From Sphingorhabdus sp. Alg231-15 (lineage in GTDB: Bacteria > Pseudomonadota > Alphaproteobacteria > Sphingomonadales > Sphingomonadaceae), in contig NZ_LT703001.1 of assembly GCF_900149705.1 (NCBI RefSeq), positions 1,674,001 through 1,738,000 of the forward strand: a stretch of 64,000 nt of DNA, written 5' to 3'. The notes under the pieces were generated by a model. It had not been told where the DNA came from. It worked only from the letters and a program-made list of their open reading frames with translations, and searched no databases. A program made the translations under genes and the position numbers. Each line of letters begins with the position of its first letter. Position 1 is the stretch's first letter. Shown here piece after piece: positions 42,116 to 51,201 of the stretch.

Positions 42116-42990
42116 TCTAGGCCAAAGCTGTCACGACAGCATTTGGTGATCCACGCCCCTACCGCCTTGATCTGGGGATTGCGCCGGTTGTCACGGTGAA
42201 AGACAATCCACGGCTTTCGTGGCGGAGTCGGCGGTGATGCAATCGCGACCAGTCCATGACGCCGGGCGAGAAAATCGGGAAGCATGGCAATGGCCGCGCC
42301 GGATTTTGCCATTTCAAGCAAGGCGTAAACACTACTGGTTTGCGCCGATAAAGACTGCGGCAATCCTAGTTTCTTCATCCAGCGCAATTCCGGTATATCG
42401 CCAAATTTATCGTTCAAACCGACCAGTTTTTCTTCATACAGGTTGAGGGCGTCGGGCGAGCGCCCCTTCAGATAGTCCGGTGAGACATATAAGCAAGAGG
42501 TGATTTCTGGGAGGCGTCGGGCAATCAAACCTTCACTTTTGGGTCGCATCAGCCGGATAGCAATATCCGCCTCACGCCGATTAAGATCCGCCAGTTCTGT
42601 GGACATGGTCAAATCGACAATCAGCCCAGGATGTTGCGCCAATAAATTTGGCAAATTTGGTGCGAGTATCGCAGATACCATTATTTCGGTCGCCGATATC
42701 CGGATCGGAAGCGCCCGCCGGCCCGATTGCAGCGAAAATGCTAGCCGCTCCATCTGGAACAGATGATCACCGCCGGCTTTGGCCAGCCCGAGCAATTCCT
42801 CACCCTCTTCGGTTAGTGTGACTCCGCTGGGGCCGCGCAGAAGCAGTTGCAGTCCTACCGCTACCTCCAGCGCATCAATTTTGCGTCCTAAAGTGGCGTT
42901 GGACATATCCAGTGCGGCAGCCGCCGCCATCAGCGACCGTTTCTCAGCCACTTCGATGAAGCAGCGCACTGTATCCCAATCGATAGACAT
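42112..42990 (-). CDS. LysR-type transcriptional regulator
   Basis: A 292-aa regulator with the LysR winged helix (IDWDTVRCFIEVAEKRSLMA, LDMSNATLGRKIDALEVAVG) and effector domain. Divergent from the alcohol dehydrogenase gene 111 bp away, and convergent with DUF2339 by a four-base overlap. A dyad of 19 bp lies in the divergent region. The dehydrogenase is the probable target; the inducer is unknown. Confidence 0.9.
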   Translation of the reverse strand: MSIDWDTVRCFIEVAEKRSLMAAAAALDMSNATLGRKIDALEVAVGLQLLLRGPSGVTLTEEGEELLGLAKAGGDHLFQMERLAFSLQSGRRALPIRISATEIMVSAILAPNLPNLLAQHPGLIVDLTMSTELADLNRREADIAIRLMRPKSEGLIARRLPEITSCLYVSPDYLKGRSPDALNLYEEKLVGLNDKFGDIPELRWMKKLGLPQSLSAQTSSVYALLEMAKSGAAIAMLPDFLARRHGLVAIASPPTPPRKPWIVFHRDNRRNPQIKAVGAWITKCCRDSFGLD

Positions 42991-43024
42991 GAAACGCCTA
43001 TATACCGGCTACAGATTTACATAA

Positions 43025-43043
43025 ATGAAAAACTATTATTCAT
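43025..43043. promoter_or_regulatory. Dyad in LysR/ADH divergent promoter
   Basis: ATGAA and TTCAT enclose nine bases in a very AT-rich tract; with flanks, TGAA-N9-TTCA is a plausible LysR box. Placed 34 bases from the LysR start and 59 from the dehydrogenase start. Confidence 0.4.
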
Positions 43044-43101
43044 ATTTGTCATTCCGCGCGCTGCCAATTTACCCGATCATCAGCGCAAAAGGAACATCAT
43101 C

Positions 43102-44142
43102 ATGACCAGTATGCAGCAACTCACTTTCATCAAACCCAAGCAGTTTGAATGGCACGAGGTTCCGGCAGCAACCATCGAAAATGCTGGCGAAGCTATTGTC
43201 CGGCCGCTTGCCGTTACCCGCTGCGATCTGGATCTGTATATGGCCAGCGGCATGTATCCGATGAAAGGGCCATTTGCCTTTGGTCATGAAATTGCCGGTG
43301 AGGTGGTCGAGATTGGCGATGGCGTAACAGGCTTTGTTCCCGGAGATCGCGTAATCGTGCCGTTTCAGATAAATTGTGGTTCGTGTGACAATTGCCGGCG
43401 GGGCTGGACCAATGCCTGCACCACGGTCGAGCCTTTTGCGGCTTATGGTTTCGCGCCCACAGGTGATCGAAAATGGGGTGGCGGATTGAGCGATCTCGTC
43501 AACGTGCCTTTTGCTGACGCAATGCTGGTGAAAATTCCGGACAATGTTTCAATCACTAGCGCGGCGGCGATCTCTGACAATGCGGGCGATGGCTATCGTA
43601 CCGTGGCAGAGCCACTGGCACAGCGGCCGGGGGCAGACATATTAATCGTCGGCGGCCTAGCGCAGAGCGTTGGCTTGTTCTCCGTTCAAGCGGCCCGCGC
43701 GCTCGGGGCAGGCCGGATCGTCTATCGTGACTATGATGCCGACCGGCTGGCCAAGGCCAAGGCACTGGGCGCAGAGGCTATCCAGACCCAATATGGCCCA
43801 GACTTGCGAGCAACCGAGGAATTCCCGATTGTCGTTGAGGCAGCCGGCCTGCCCGATGCCCTTGTCTTTGCGCTGCGATCCACACAGCCCTGTGGAATTT
43901 GCAGCGGCGTGTCAGCGGGCATGAGCAATCAGACCAATATTCCGCTGCGCTCCATGTATATGAAAGGGATCACCTACACGATCAGCCGCGTTCATGCCCG
44001 TGCGGAAATCGACCATCTGCTCGACTGCGCCCATTGCGGCAGCATTACGCCGGATGAGGTGATCACCCGTTCTGTGCCCTTTTCTCAGGCAGCAGATGCC
44101 ATGATGGATCCGGATATCAAGATCGTTTTTGAAAGGGATTGA
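43102..44142 (+). CDS. Zinc-dependent alcohol dehydrogenase
   Basis: Medium-chain dehydrogenase of 346 aa. Catalytic zinc ligands Cys41 and His62/Glu63 (FGHEIAGEV), structural zinc cysteines 92, 95, 98 and 106 in CGSCDNCRRGWTNAC, and a Rossmann region near ADILIVGGLAQSVGLFSVQAA, which reads GGLAQS rather than GLGxVG, an unusual nucleotide loop. Substrate not readable. Faces the LysR gene, which probably controls it. Confidence 0.88.
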   Translation: MTSMQQLTFIKPKQFEWHEVPAATIENAGEAIVRPLAVTRCDLDLYMASGMYPMKGPFAFGHEIAGEVVEIGDGVTGFVPGDRVIVPFQINCGSCDNCRRGWTNACTTVEPFAAYGFAPTGDRKWGGGLSDLVNVPFADAMLVKIPDNVSITSAAAISDNAGDGYRTVAEPLAQRPGADILIVGGLAQSVGLFSVQAARALGAGRIVYRDYDADRLAKAKALGAEAIQTQYGPDLRATEEFPIVVEAAGLPDALVFALRSTQPCGICSGVSAGMSNQTNIPLRSMYMKGITYTISRVHARAEIDHLLDCAHCGSITPDEVITRSVPFSQAADAMMDPDIKIVFERD

Positions 44143-44175
44143 CGCAGCACGGCTTATCGCTGATCAAAGATCAGC

Positions 44176-44601
44176 ATGACACGGCCGGGTTTCAGCATCA
44201 TCCTGATCTATGCCCTGATTTTGGGCTTGGCGGCTTTTGCGCTGCAGTGGCTGGAATACCGGTTTTTCATGCAGAGCATTTCAACCGAGCTGTACATCGT
44301 CGTGCTGGCAACTTTGTTCGTATCTTTGGGAATATGGGTTGGACATCGATTGACGGCCAAGGAAAAGGCCAAAGCCTTTGAACGCAATGGTCCGGCCCTA
44401 AAATCTCTTGGCATTTCAAACCGGGAGCTGGAAGTACTCGAAGCCATGGCGCAGGGGCAATCCAATAAGGAAATGGCACGTACCCTTGGTATTTCGCCCA
44501 ATACAATCAAGACCCATGTGGCCCATTTGTTTGAAAAACTGGCCGTGGACCGGCGCATGCTGGCTATAGAAAAGGCGCGATCACTGCATCTCATTCCGTA
44601 G
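44176..44601 (+). CDS. Membrane-bound LuxR-type transcription regulator
   Basis: A 141-aa protein: two membrane helices (about residues 7-27 and 36-56) followed by a LuxR-type HTH (GISNRELEVLEAMAQGQSNK, MARTLGISPNTIKTHVAHLF). No receiver or sensor domain beyond the membrane part. It starts a three-gene run with the DUF4199 and VOC genes, about 120 and 30 bases apart, which is a known combination. The direct targets are unknown; acting from the membrane suggests it senses the envelope. Confidence 0.85.
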   Translation: MTRPGFSIILIYALILGLAAFALQWLEYRFFMQSISTELYIVVLATLFVSLGIWVGHRLTAKEKAKAFERNGPALKSLGISNRELEVLEAMAQGQSNKEMARTLGISPNTIKTHVAHLFEKLAVDRRMLAIEKARSLHLIP

Positions 44602-44721
44602 TGCCAGAGGGTGAAATTCGCAAAATCACCCATCAGGGTGATTTCCAGAGCGAGGTTTTTGCGTTTAGACTATACTCCATCAAGGCCGCTCTGTCGGTCT
44701 CACCGAGGGGGAGTGTTGATC

Positions 44722-45252
44722 ATGTTAAGAATTTCGGTTGTCTATGGCGTTCTATCGGGAACGATTGTCATATTGTCGATGCTGCTTGGCATCATTTCGA
44801 GCAATGGTCAGGGCTTCTACGCCTCCGAATATTTCGGATATCTGATCATGCTGGTGGCCCTGTCGATGATTTTTGTCGGGATCAAGCGCTACCGCGATCT
44901 GCATCTCGGCGGTGTGATCAAGTTTCTTCCCGGCTTCGGTCTTGGTCTCGCCATTTCAGCGATAGCAGGTGCGATCTACGTTTTTGTCTGGGAGATGTAT
45001 TTGCTCAGCACAGATTTTGCCTTCATCAACGAATATACAGCTGGCCTGATCGAAGCGAAGAAGGCCGAGGGTGTAACCGGCGCTGCGCTGGACAAGGTGA
45101 TTGCGGAAGCGGAGCAGTTAAAGGTCAACTACGCCAAGCCCTATATCCGCTTGCCAATGACCTTCGTCGAGATTTTTCCAGTTGGCCTGATCATCTCTCT
45201 CATTTCCGCAATCTTGCTCCGTAACCCGAAATTATTGCCTGCAAAGGCCTAG
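44722..45252 (+). CDS. DUF4199 membrane protein
   Basis: A 176-aa protein with about four membrane helices (RISVVYGVLSGTIVILSMLL, YLIMLVALSMIFVGIKRYR, GFGLGLAISAIAGAIYVFV and FPVGLIISLISAILL) and a soluble loop of about 50 residues with KKAEGVTGAALDKVIAEAEQ. Matches the DUF4199 layout. ATG 44722 has GGGGGAG eight bases upstream; the open frame reaches 44611 but this part is out-of-frame readthrough of nothing conserved. Function unknown. Confidence 0.82.
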   Translation: MLRISVVYGVLSGTIVILSMLLGIISSNGQGFYASEYFGYLIMLVALSMIFVGIKRYRDLHLGGVIKFLPGFGLGLAISAIAGAIYVFVWEMYLLSTDFAFINEYTAGLIEAKKAEGVTGAALDKVIAEAEQLKVNYAKPYIRLPMTFVEIFPVGLIISLISAILLRNPKLLPAKA

Positions 45253-45282
45253 ATTCTCACCCAAACCGTGAAAGGAATATAT

Positions 45283-45657
45283 ATGCAACTCGGTACCTTT
45301 TCGATCAGCCTGTCCGTCAAGGATTTAAACACCTCCGAGGCCTTCTACGAGAAGCTCGGCTTTACCAAATTTGGCGGCGATAAGAGCCAGAACTGGTTGA
45401 TCCTGAAAAATGGCGACACGGTGATTGGCCTGTTTCAGGATATGTTTCCGGACAATATCCTGACCTTCAATCCAGGATGGGATAGCAATGCGGAGACGCT
45501 GGATGACTATACCGATATTCGCGACCTGCAAAAGGAACTGAAAGCCAAGGGCGTGGAATTTGCCACCGAGGCGGATCCGGATGGTGAAGGCCCTGCCAGC
45601 TTCACCATAGTAGATCCCGATGGCAATCCGATCCTGGTCGACCAGCATATTGGTTAG
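45283..45657 (+). CDS. VOC-family protein (glyoxalase/bleomycin-resistance fold)
   Basis: A 124-aa VOC protein ([50 protein letters not shown]). The ATG 45283 follows AAAGGA with six bases spacing; MKGIY upstream in frame is an alternative start without a site. A metal triad is not complete: the usual first His is absent, so it may not be an enzyme. Third gene of the LuxR/DUF4199/VOC set. Confidence 0.85.
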   Translation: MQLGTFSISLSVKDLNTSEAFYEKLGFTKFGGDKSQNWLILKNGDTVIGLFQDMFPDNILTFNPGWDSNAETLDDYTDIRDLQKELKAKGVEFATEADPDGEGPASFTIVDPDGNPILVDQHIG

Positions 45658-45674
45658 GACGTGATCGGCAGCCC

Positions 45675-46355
45675 CTAAAGGTTGGGATGATTGCCGATAC
45701 TCGCCCTGATCGCATCGAGAGTGGGTTTGCGCAGTGCGGCCTTTTGATAGGCATAGGCACGGGTCGACAATGATGTGAGCTGTCCGGCAATTGCCAATGA
45801 TTGTTCAACCACCTTTTCCGGCGCAGTCAGCATATCAAGATAGCCCGCCTCCACGGCACCCTTCGGGTCATAGATAAAGGCCTGCACCATGGCTCTGGTC
45901 AAGTGATGCGGGCTTAACCGATCCCGCGCCAGTTCGAGCGCAAAGACTGGCAATTTCATGCCCGTCGCTGATTCATTGGCACCAAGTTTGAAATCCCCTT
46001 CTGCCCCGACGCGTGTATCACAGGCGAGAAGCAGAAATGTACCCATCGCAATAGCATGGCCCGCACAGGCGCCAACCACCGGCAAAGGACCACCATAAAG
46101 GCGCAACAACAGTTCACTGGCCCGGTCCAGCAATCGCGCGGCATCTTCAGGTTTGAAATTCGCCATCGCTTTCAAATCAAAGCCGCCAGAGAAACGCCCC
46201 TCTCGCCCGGCCAGAACAATCGCCTTGGCATCAGATTCGGCTTTATCAAGCGCATCATTGAGCGCCAGCATCAAATCAAAATTGACCGCATTGGCCTTGC
46301 CATCATCCATGGTGATCAAAGCGACATCGCCATGTTTATCGACCGTCACGCTCAT
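45675..46355 (-). CDS. Crotonase-fold protein (enoyl-CoA hydratase family)
   Basis: A 226-aa crotonase-fold protein with GRFSGGFDLKAMANF and VVGACAGHAIAMGTFLLLACDTRVGAE oxyanion-hole segments, and a candidate acid in LGANESATGM. It is shorter than typical 255-aa hydratases and only one glutamate position is clear, so the exact reaction is uncertain. GGAG lies before the ATG. Behind a dyad (46368-46388) that looks like a TetR-type operator. Confidence 0.85.
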   Translation of the reverse strand: MSVTVDKHGDVALITMDDGKANAVNFDLMLALNDALDKAESDAKAIVLAGREGRFSGGFDLKAMANFKPEDAARLLDRASELLLRLYGGPLPVVGACAGHAIAMGTFLLLACDTRVGAEGDFKLGANESATGMKLPVFALELARDRLSPHHLTRAMVQAFIYDPKGAVEAGYLDMLTAPEKVVEQSLAIAGQLTSLSTRAYAYQKAALRKPTLDAIRASIGNHPNL

Positions 46356-46367
46356 GTTGTTTCTCCT

Positions 46368-46388
46368 GAACAGTAAATTTAACTGTTC
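46368..46388. promoter_or_regulatory. TetR-like operator candidate upstream of the crotonase gene
   Basis: GAACAGT (46368-46374) and ACTGTTC (46382-46388), perfect seven-base arms around AAATTTA, 13 bases before the crotonase ATG, overlapping the untranslated leader. TetR family repressors of fatty-acid genes often use dyads of this form. No regulator gene lies next to it. Confidence 0.5.
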
Positions 46389-46514
46389 GATTAAATCACT
46401 TAAACCCTCAGGGTCAACCGCAAAACTACTAGCATTTCCGCAGGTCTGGCGACAATTTTGACGAGACCCAGCCGTGCCGTAACGGCATCACAATTTCAGA
46501 ATTTCGAAAAAATC

Positions 46515-46589
46515 TGGAGCGGGCGAAGAGATTCGAACTCTCGACCCCAACCTTGGCAAGGTTGTGCTCTACCCCTGAGCTACGCCCGC
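46515..46589 (-). tRNA. glyT: tRNA-Gly (anticodon GCC)
   Basis: Read on the minus strand: acceptor GCGGGCG pairs with CGCCCGC, D arm GCTCAGGGGTAGAGC, anticodon stem CAACC/GGTTG with loop TTGCCAA (anticodon GCC), variable GGGTC, T arm GAGAG/CTCTT around TTCGAAT, discriminator T, then CCA encoded in the genome. All stems are intact. Decodes GGC/GGU. A run of T follows the CCA. Confidence 0.97.
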
Positions 46590-46659
46590 TCGGCGCCGCT
46601 GTGACATCGGGTTATTTGCTATCGTCATCAGCAGTTGAGGCGCGCGGTTAGCATGCGTT

Positions 46660-46684
46660 ATGGGGTCCGGCAAGCCCCATTTTT
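46660..46684 (+). terminator. Orphan terminator-like hairpin
   Basis: ATGGGG and CCCCAT pair around TCCGGCAAG and are followed by TTTT and C on the + strand, although no + strand gene is upstream (only the minus-strand tRNA). May end an antisense or unannotated small transcript or be chance. Confidence 0.35.
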
Positions 46685-46833
46685 CAATCCTGGGCCATGA
46701 AAAGTAAAAATATGCTTGGCTTTGTCTGGTCCATCCCCACATAAAGCCCGGATATATAAGAAAACCGGACGCGATTCCCGCCGGAAACGGCTCGAGAGAA
46801 TGGCATCGAAATATTAAGGTACAGGAGCAGCAA

Positions 46834-47745
46834 TTGGCGACAGCAGGTTTAACAGTAGACGAACAAAAGGCGGTTGAAGAGTTTCAGCAAGCCGTAGTCG
46901 CGCCTAGCATGGACAAACTGGTGATCCTGGATTTCTGGGCAGAATGGTGCGGACCGTGCAAGGCGCTGACCCCCGTGCTTGAGAAGGTCGCCGCCAATTA
47001 TGCCGACAAGGGCGTGATGCTGGCAAAGGTCAATGTCGATGAAAATAAATTCATCGCATCACAGTTTCAGGTCCAGTCGATTCCCACTGTTTATGCGATA
47101 TTTCAAGGCAAACCGGTCGCCGACCTGACGTCTGCACGGACCGAGAGCCAGTTGGGACAGATTCTCGATCAGCTGCTGGAACAGCTTCCGGTTGGCGCAG
47201 GAGGTGGAGAACCGAAACAAGACATCGCTCCGCTGCTGGCCATGGGTGAAGACGTGCTCGGTCAGGGCGATGGCGAACGGGCGGCAGGCATCTTTGCCCA
47301 AATCGTTGATATGGCACCTGATAATGCCGAAGCGGTCGGCGGATTGATTCGCGCGATGGTGCTGGCAGGCCACCTGCCTGAAGCCGAAGCGGCTCTCGCC
47401 GGAGTTCCCGAAGCCATGGCCAGTGATCCTGCGATTGAACGTGCTGGATCTGCCCTCGCATTGGCAAAGGACAAACCGGATGACAGCGCGGCGGCAGCCT
47501 TGCAATCTGCCGTTGATGCCAATCCCGGCGATCATCAGGCGCGCTTTGATCTCGCCAGCGCAATGATAGCATCAGGCGACCATGATGGCGCTGCAGAGCA
47601 TCTATTGACAATTATTGAAGCCGACAAGGAATGGAATGAAGGGGCAGCGCGAGCAAAACTGCTGTCGTTGTTCGAAGTGGTCGGCCTTGAAGACGAATGG
47701 GTTTCAGCAACACGGCGCAAGCTTTCTGCGATATTGTTCGGATAG
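46834..47745 (+). CDS. cnoX: Thioredoxin/TPR chaperone CnoX
   Basis: A 303-aa protein: thioredoxin domain (residues 1-115) with active site WAEWCGPCK (Cys39/Cys42, fully redox competent), then TPR-like helices from about 140 on. In the E. coli homologue (YbbN) the thioredoxin active site is degenerate; here CGPC is intact, as in alphaproteobacterial CnoX that holds and protects unfolding proteins during oxidative stress. Start is TTG 46834 with AGGAG seven bases upstream. The Lon-N gene starts 3 bases after its stop. Confidence 0.88.
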   Translation: MATAGLTVDEQKAVEEFQQAVVAPSMDKLVILDFWAEWCGPCKALTPVLEKVAANYADKGVMLAKVNVDENKFIASQFQVQSIPTVYAIFQGKPVADLTSARTESQLGQILDQLLEQLPVGAGGGEPKQDIAPLLAMGEDVLGQGDGERAAGIFAQIVDMAPDNAEAVGGLIRAMVLAGHLPEAEAALAGVPEAMASDPAIERAGSALALAKDKPDDSAAAALQSAVDANPGDHQARFDLASAMIASGDHDGAAEHLLTIIEADKEWNEGAARAKLLSLFEVVGLEDEWVSATRRKLSAILFG

Positions 47746-47747
47746 AT

Positions 47748-48368
47748 ATGACGGATAGCAAACGCATCTCCATATTTCCCCTGGCCGGCGCATTGCTGTT
47801 CCCCGGCATGCATCTGCCGCTGCACATATTTGAAGAGCGTTACCGCGCACTGATTAACGACGCGATGGCCCGGGATCGGCAAATCGGAATGATCCAGCCG
47901 AAAACGGATGGAGATGTGCCGCAACTGTTCGACATCGGCTGTGTTGGCAAGATTATCGACATTGAAGCGATGGATGATGGTCGGTTCAATATCGTGCTGG
48001 AAGGCGTTTCGCGGTTCAAGGTGATTGAGGAGCTAGATGCGTCCACGGCTTTTCGCCAAGTGCTGGCGAAAATCGAAGAAAATGCGGAACTGGACGAGGT
48101 ACTCGCCAGTGCCGAACGGGCTGCACTGGAAATTGAATCGCGCAAATTTGCTGATCTGCAGGGCTATCAGGTCGACTGGGACAGCATCGGACGGCTCGAT
48201 GATATGTCCTTCGTCAACGGCATTGCCCAGATTGCTCCTTTTGACGCCGCGTCAAAACAGGCCTTGCTCGAAGTCGACGGATTGTCCAATCGCGCTGAAC
48301 TGATCATACAGCTGCTGGAATTTTTTGGACGGCAGGATGGTGATGAGGGCCGGGTTACCCTGCAATGA
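47748..48368 (+). CDS. Lon N-terminal domain protein
   Basis: A 206-aa stand-alone Lon substrate-binding (LAN) domain: [30 protein letters not shown], and [12 protein letters not shown] with C-terminal helices. No protease domain. ATG 47748, three bases after cnoX stops; the open frame reaches back to 47697 inside cnoX but has no site. The role is unknown; the position after CnoX suggests handling of protein damage. Overlaps the Trm112-like gene (ATGA). Confidence 0.88.
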   Translation: MTDSKRISIFPLAGALLFPGMHLPLHIFEERYRALINDAMARDRQIGMIQPKTDGDVPQLFDIGCVGKIIDIEAMDDGRFNIVLEGVSRFKVIEELDASTAFRQVLAKIEENAELDEVLASAERAALEIESRKFADLQGYQVDWDSIGRLDDMSFVNGIAQIAPFDAASKQALLEVDGLSNRAELIIQLLEFFGRQDGDEGRVTLQ

Positions 48369-48550
48369 GCAACCAGCCGACCGGTAAGTTTGACGTCACA
48401 TTACTGGACATATTGGTCTGCCCTGCGACGCGAAAACCGCTGGTCTATGACGCCGACGCACAGGAGCTGATTAGCGATGCGGCTGGCGTAGCCTATCCGA
48501 TCAAGCGCGGTATACCGGTAATGCTGATCGAAGAAGCCCGCAGATTATAG
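48365..48550 (+). CDS. Trm112-family protein
   Basis: A 61-aa protein with the Trm112/YcaR pattern ([36 protein letters not shown]). The zinc cysteines are almost all gone: only the first is present, as in many alphaproteobacterial members. In bacteria it is probably a helper of methyltransferases. Overlaps the upstream LAN gene by four bases; converges on marC with a 3-base gap. Confidence 0.88.
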   Translation: MSNQPTGKFDVTLLDILVCPATRKPLVYDADAQELISDAAGVAYPIKRGIPVMLIEEARRL

Positions 48551-48553
48551 GAT

Positions 48554-49171
48554 TCAAAAGCTCGCCTTGAGCCCGTCCACCACAAATTGAACCGCGAGCG
48601 CGCCAAGCAACACGCCAAGTACGCGGGTAATGACCTGCTCCACTTTATGACCCAATATCCGCATCATTGGCCCGGCGAGAAGCAGCCCAGCGAGCGTCAG
48701 CAGCAAAACCGCGCCCAAAGCGCCTAGAATCACGAACGTGCTTTCGAGACCTTCATGCCGCGCCATCAGCAGCATCACCGCGGCAATTGACCCGGGTCCG
48801 GCAATCATTGGCATCGCCATCGGAAAAATCGAGACATCCTCGATTTCCGGCTTATCAATAATATCCTGCGCCCGATCTTCGCGGCGCTGGGTGCGTTTTT
48901 CAAACACCATTTCCAATGCGATGATGAACAGCATGATCCCGCCGGCGATGCGGAAACTGTCAAGGCTGATCCCCAGCGCGCTCAGCAATTGCTCGCCAAA
49001 GGCCGCAAAAACCGCGAGGATAATCGCTGCGACCACAATGGCGCGGATCGCCATGTTGCGGCGCTGTTTGGCCGTGGCATCGCCCGTCAGACTGGCATAA
49101 ATAGGCGCACAGCCGGGCGGATCAATCACTACGAAAAAGGTGATGAAGGCGGAAACAAAAAGCTCGGTCAT
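48554..49171 (-). CDS. MarC family membrane protein
   Basis: A 205-aa protein with six membrane helices; VVIDPPGCAPIYASLT and the loop FPMAMPMIAGPGSIAAVMLL are the family signature (two NPLG/PGS-like repeats). Despite the Mar name it has no shown drug role. The start ATG overlaps the stop of the upstream lipoprotein gene by four bases. Confidence 0.88.
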   Translation of the reverse strand: MTELFVSAFITFFVVIDPPGCAPIYASLTGDATAKQRRNMAIRAIVVAAIILAVFAAFGEQLLSALGISLDSFRIAGGIMLFIIALEMVFEKRTQRREDRAQDIIDKPEIEDVSIFPMAMPMIAGPGSIAAVMLLMARHEGLESTFVILGALGAVLLLTLAGLLLAGPMMRILGHKVEQVITRVLGVLLGALAVQFVVDGLKASF

Positions 49172-49887
49172 TGAGACGGCGCTGCCACGTCGTCAAACAC
49201 GACATCTTCCCATTTGGAGCCATTCCACAGGCGAACTACCAGCGAGCGGGACTGATCGGCGGAACTCTCCGCGCTCCAGAATAATGTACCGTCAATCGAA
49301 GAACCGATCTTGTTCTTCTCGCCTGCCTCAACCGCCCCGACATCGGCAATCGTATCTTTCGAACAGCTCGCAACTCTGGTGGTGACAAAATCCGGTTCTG
49401 CCAAAGGTTTGTCCAATGGCACGCCATGGTCAAATACCCATTTCCACTCGACTTCTTTGCCGCGCTGACGCCGGTTTTGGGCGTCCTGCTTCTCCCAAAT
49501 GGTCGTGAAATAGCCGTTACCACCGCTGGCACCTTGCCAGGCTCCCGTCGCGACGCCCATGCTGCCATCGCAGGACATGAAAATCTTGTGCGCCTGCCAT
49601 TCGGTTGCGCGCGTTGGATCCGCCTTGCCTTTCAGCCACACTTGCGCACTCACAAGCTCTGGCGTGAACATGATCGCGTCAGCGGCGGCGGTTTCGCGAA
49701 ACGCTGTCCATTGACCTTTTTCTCGGGCCAGTCGGGCAAAGGCCAGCTCCGCCTTGACGATATCGCTGGGATTGGCGACAGGTTTACCGGCGGCTCGCAA
49801 AAACCGCTCACGGTCATTTGGCCGGCCGTTACTGGCACAGCTTGCCAACAACAATGCTATTCCCAACGCCGCAAATAGCTGTTTCAT
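49168..49887 (-). CDS. Lipoprotein with SnoaL/DUF4440-like domain
   Basis: The 239-aa product starts with MKQLFAALGIALLLASC, a lipobox. The following domain (residues about 40-150) begins DIVKAELAFARLAREKGQWT and contains ADAIMFTPEL and GVATGAWQGASGGNGYFTTI, the order of NTF2-like (DUF4440) proteins, with an added C-terminal part holding a Cys in RVASCSKDT. Function unknown. Directly coupled to marC (ATGA) and four bases after folD ends. Confidence 0.72.
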   Translation of the reverse strand: MKQLFAALGIALLLASCASNGRPNDRERFLRAAGKPVANPSDIVKAELAFARLAREKGQWTAFRETAAADAIMFTPELVSAQVWLKGKADPTRATEWQAHKIFMSCDGSMGVATGAWQGASGGNGYFTTIWEKQDAQNRRQRGKEVEWKWVFDHGVPLDKPLAEPDFVTTRVASCSKDTIADVGAVEAGEKNKIGSSIDGTLFWSAESSADQSRSLVVRLWNGSKWEDVVFDDVAAPSQ

Positions 49888-49890
49888 GGA

Positions 49891-50793
49891 TTAAAGTCCT
49901 TCGGGCTTAGAAAGGCCTGCACGCGCGGATGCGGCAACCAATGTGTTACGCAATAGCACAGCAATAGTCATCGGCCCAACCCCTCCCGGAACAGGCGTGA
50001 TCGCTTGAACATGATCCATCGCTTCGGCCGTGGCAACATCACCGACCAATCGGCCTTTTTCCTTGCCCGCTTCGGGGGCGAGCCTGTTGATACCGACATC
50101 AATCACCACCGCACCGTCTTTCAACCAGTCGCCCTTGACCATCTCGGCGCGGCCAACGGCGGCAACCACGATATCTGCGCGGCGGACGACATCGGGTAAA
50201 TCACGCGTCCGGCTGTGCGCCATGGTCACGGTACAATTTTCAGCGAGCAGCAATTGTGCCATCGGCTTGCCAACCAATATCGACCGACCCACGACGACGG
50301 CGTTTAGTCCTGACAGATCACCAAGCTGATCCTTGAGCAGCATCAAACTGCCAAGCGGTGTGCAAGGCGTCAGCGCTTCCTCACCATTGGCCAGCCGCCC
50401 GGCATTGATGACATGCAAGCCATCGACATCCTTGTCCGGATCAATCGCCATAACGACAGCTTTTTCATCCAGATGGTCCGGTAGCGGCAGCTGCACCAAT
50501 ATGCCATCAACAGCATCGTCAGCGTTCAGTTTTTCAACCAATGCGATCAGGTCTGCCTGCGCCGTATCAGCGGACAGACAGTGCTCAAAGCTTTCCATAC
50601 CGGCGGCCACGGTCGCTTTGTGCTTGGATGCGACATAGACCTGGCTGGCAGCGTCATCGCCGACAAGCACCACGGCAAGCCCTGGCGCCCGGCCTGTTTG
50701 TTCTTGAAATTTCGGAACTTCGGCCTTGATGCGTTCGCGAAGGCTTGCGGCATAGGCTTTGCCGTCGATTATCGTCGCCCCGTTCTTGGTCAT
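49891..50793 (-). CDS. folD: Methylenetetrahydrofolate dehydrogenase/cyclohydrolase
   Basis: Interconverts methylene-, methenyl- and formyl-tetrahydrofolate, supplying one-carbon units. The 300-aa enzyme has YVASKHKAT (YxxxK), [31 protein letters not shown] and [16 protein letters not shown]. The start overlaps the yggT stop (ATGA). Together with pabB-pabC elsewhere in the window, another folate-related gene. Confidence 0.96.
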   Translation of the reverse strand: MTKNGATIIDGKAYAASLRERIKAEVPKFQEQTGRAPGLAVVLVGDDAASQVYVASKHKATVAAGMESFEHCLSADTAQADLIALVEKLNADDAVDGILVQLPLPDHLDEKAVVMAIDPDKDVDGLHVINAGRLANGEEALTPCTPLGSLMLLKDQLGDLSGLNAVVVGRSILVGKPMAQLLLAENCTVTMAHSRTRDLPDVVRRADIVVAAVGRAEMVKGDWLKDGAVVIDVGINRLAPEAGKEKGRLVGDVATAEAMDHVQAITPVPGGVGPMTIAVLLRNTLVAASARAGLSKPEGL

Positions 50794-51092
50794 AAAACAG
50801 GAATGAGCGCCGCACCGAGCGGAGGAAGAATGGCATCCTGCAAGATAATGATGCCGATAATCACGACCATCGGCGTCAGATCAATCGATCCGAAGTCGGG
50901 CATGATTCGACGGACAGGCCGGTAAATCGGAGCTGTCAGCGCATCCAATGTAGTCCAGATCGCTCGCACAATGTCATTTTGCAGGTTGATTACGTTAAAT
51001 GCGAGTAGCCAACTCATAATCGCTTGCACAATGATGACGGTAATAGCGACATTCAACAAAATGCCGATAATCTGAAACAGGGCGAAAAACAT
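50790..51092 (-). CDS. yggT: YggT-family membrane protein
   Basis: A 100-aa protein with two helices ([20 protein letters not shown] and [14 protein letters not shown]) and the central [20 protein letters not shown] motif. YggT proteins take part in cation/osmotic handling and, in plants, in cytochrome assembly (CCB3). Coupled to folD through a four-base overlap. Confidence 0.9.
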   Translation of the reverse strand: MFFALFQIIGILLNVAITVIIVQAIMSWLLAFNVINLQNDIVRAIWTTLDALTAPIYRPVRRIMPDFGSIDLTPMVVIIGIIILQDAILPPLGAALIPVL

Positions 51093-51201
51093 GAACCGAA
51101 ACCTTTTTATCTCATGATGGCCATTAAACGATAGTGGCGCACAATGCCAAGCAATCTATGCCATCAAATTAGTGTATCAATAATATAATACAGTTCGGCA
51201 A

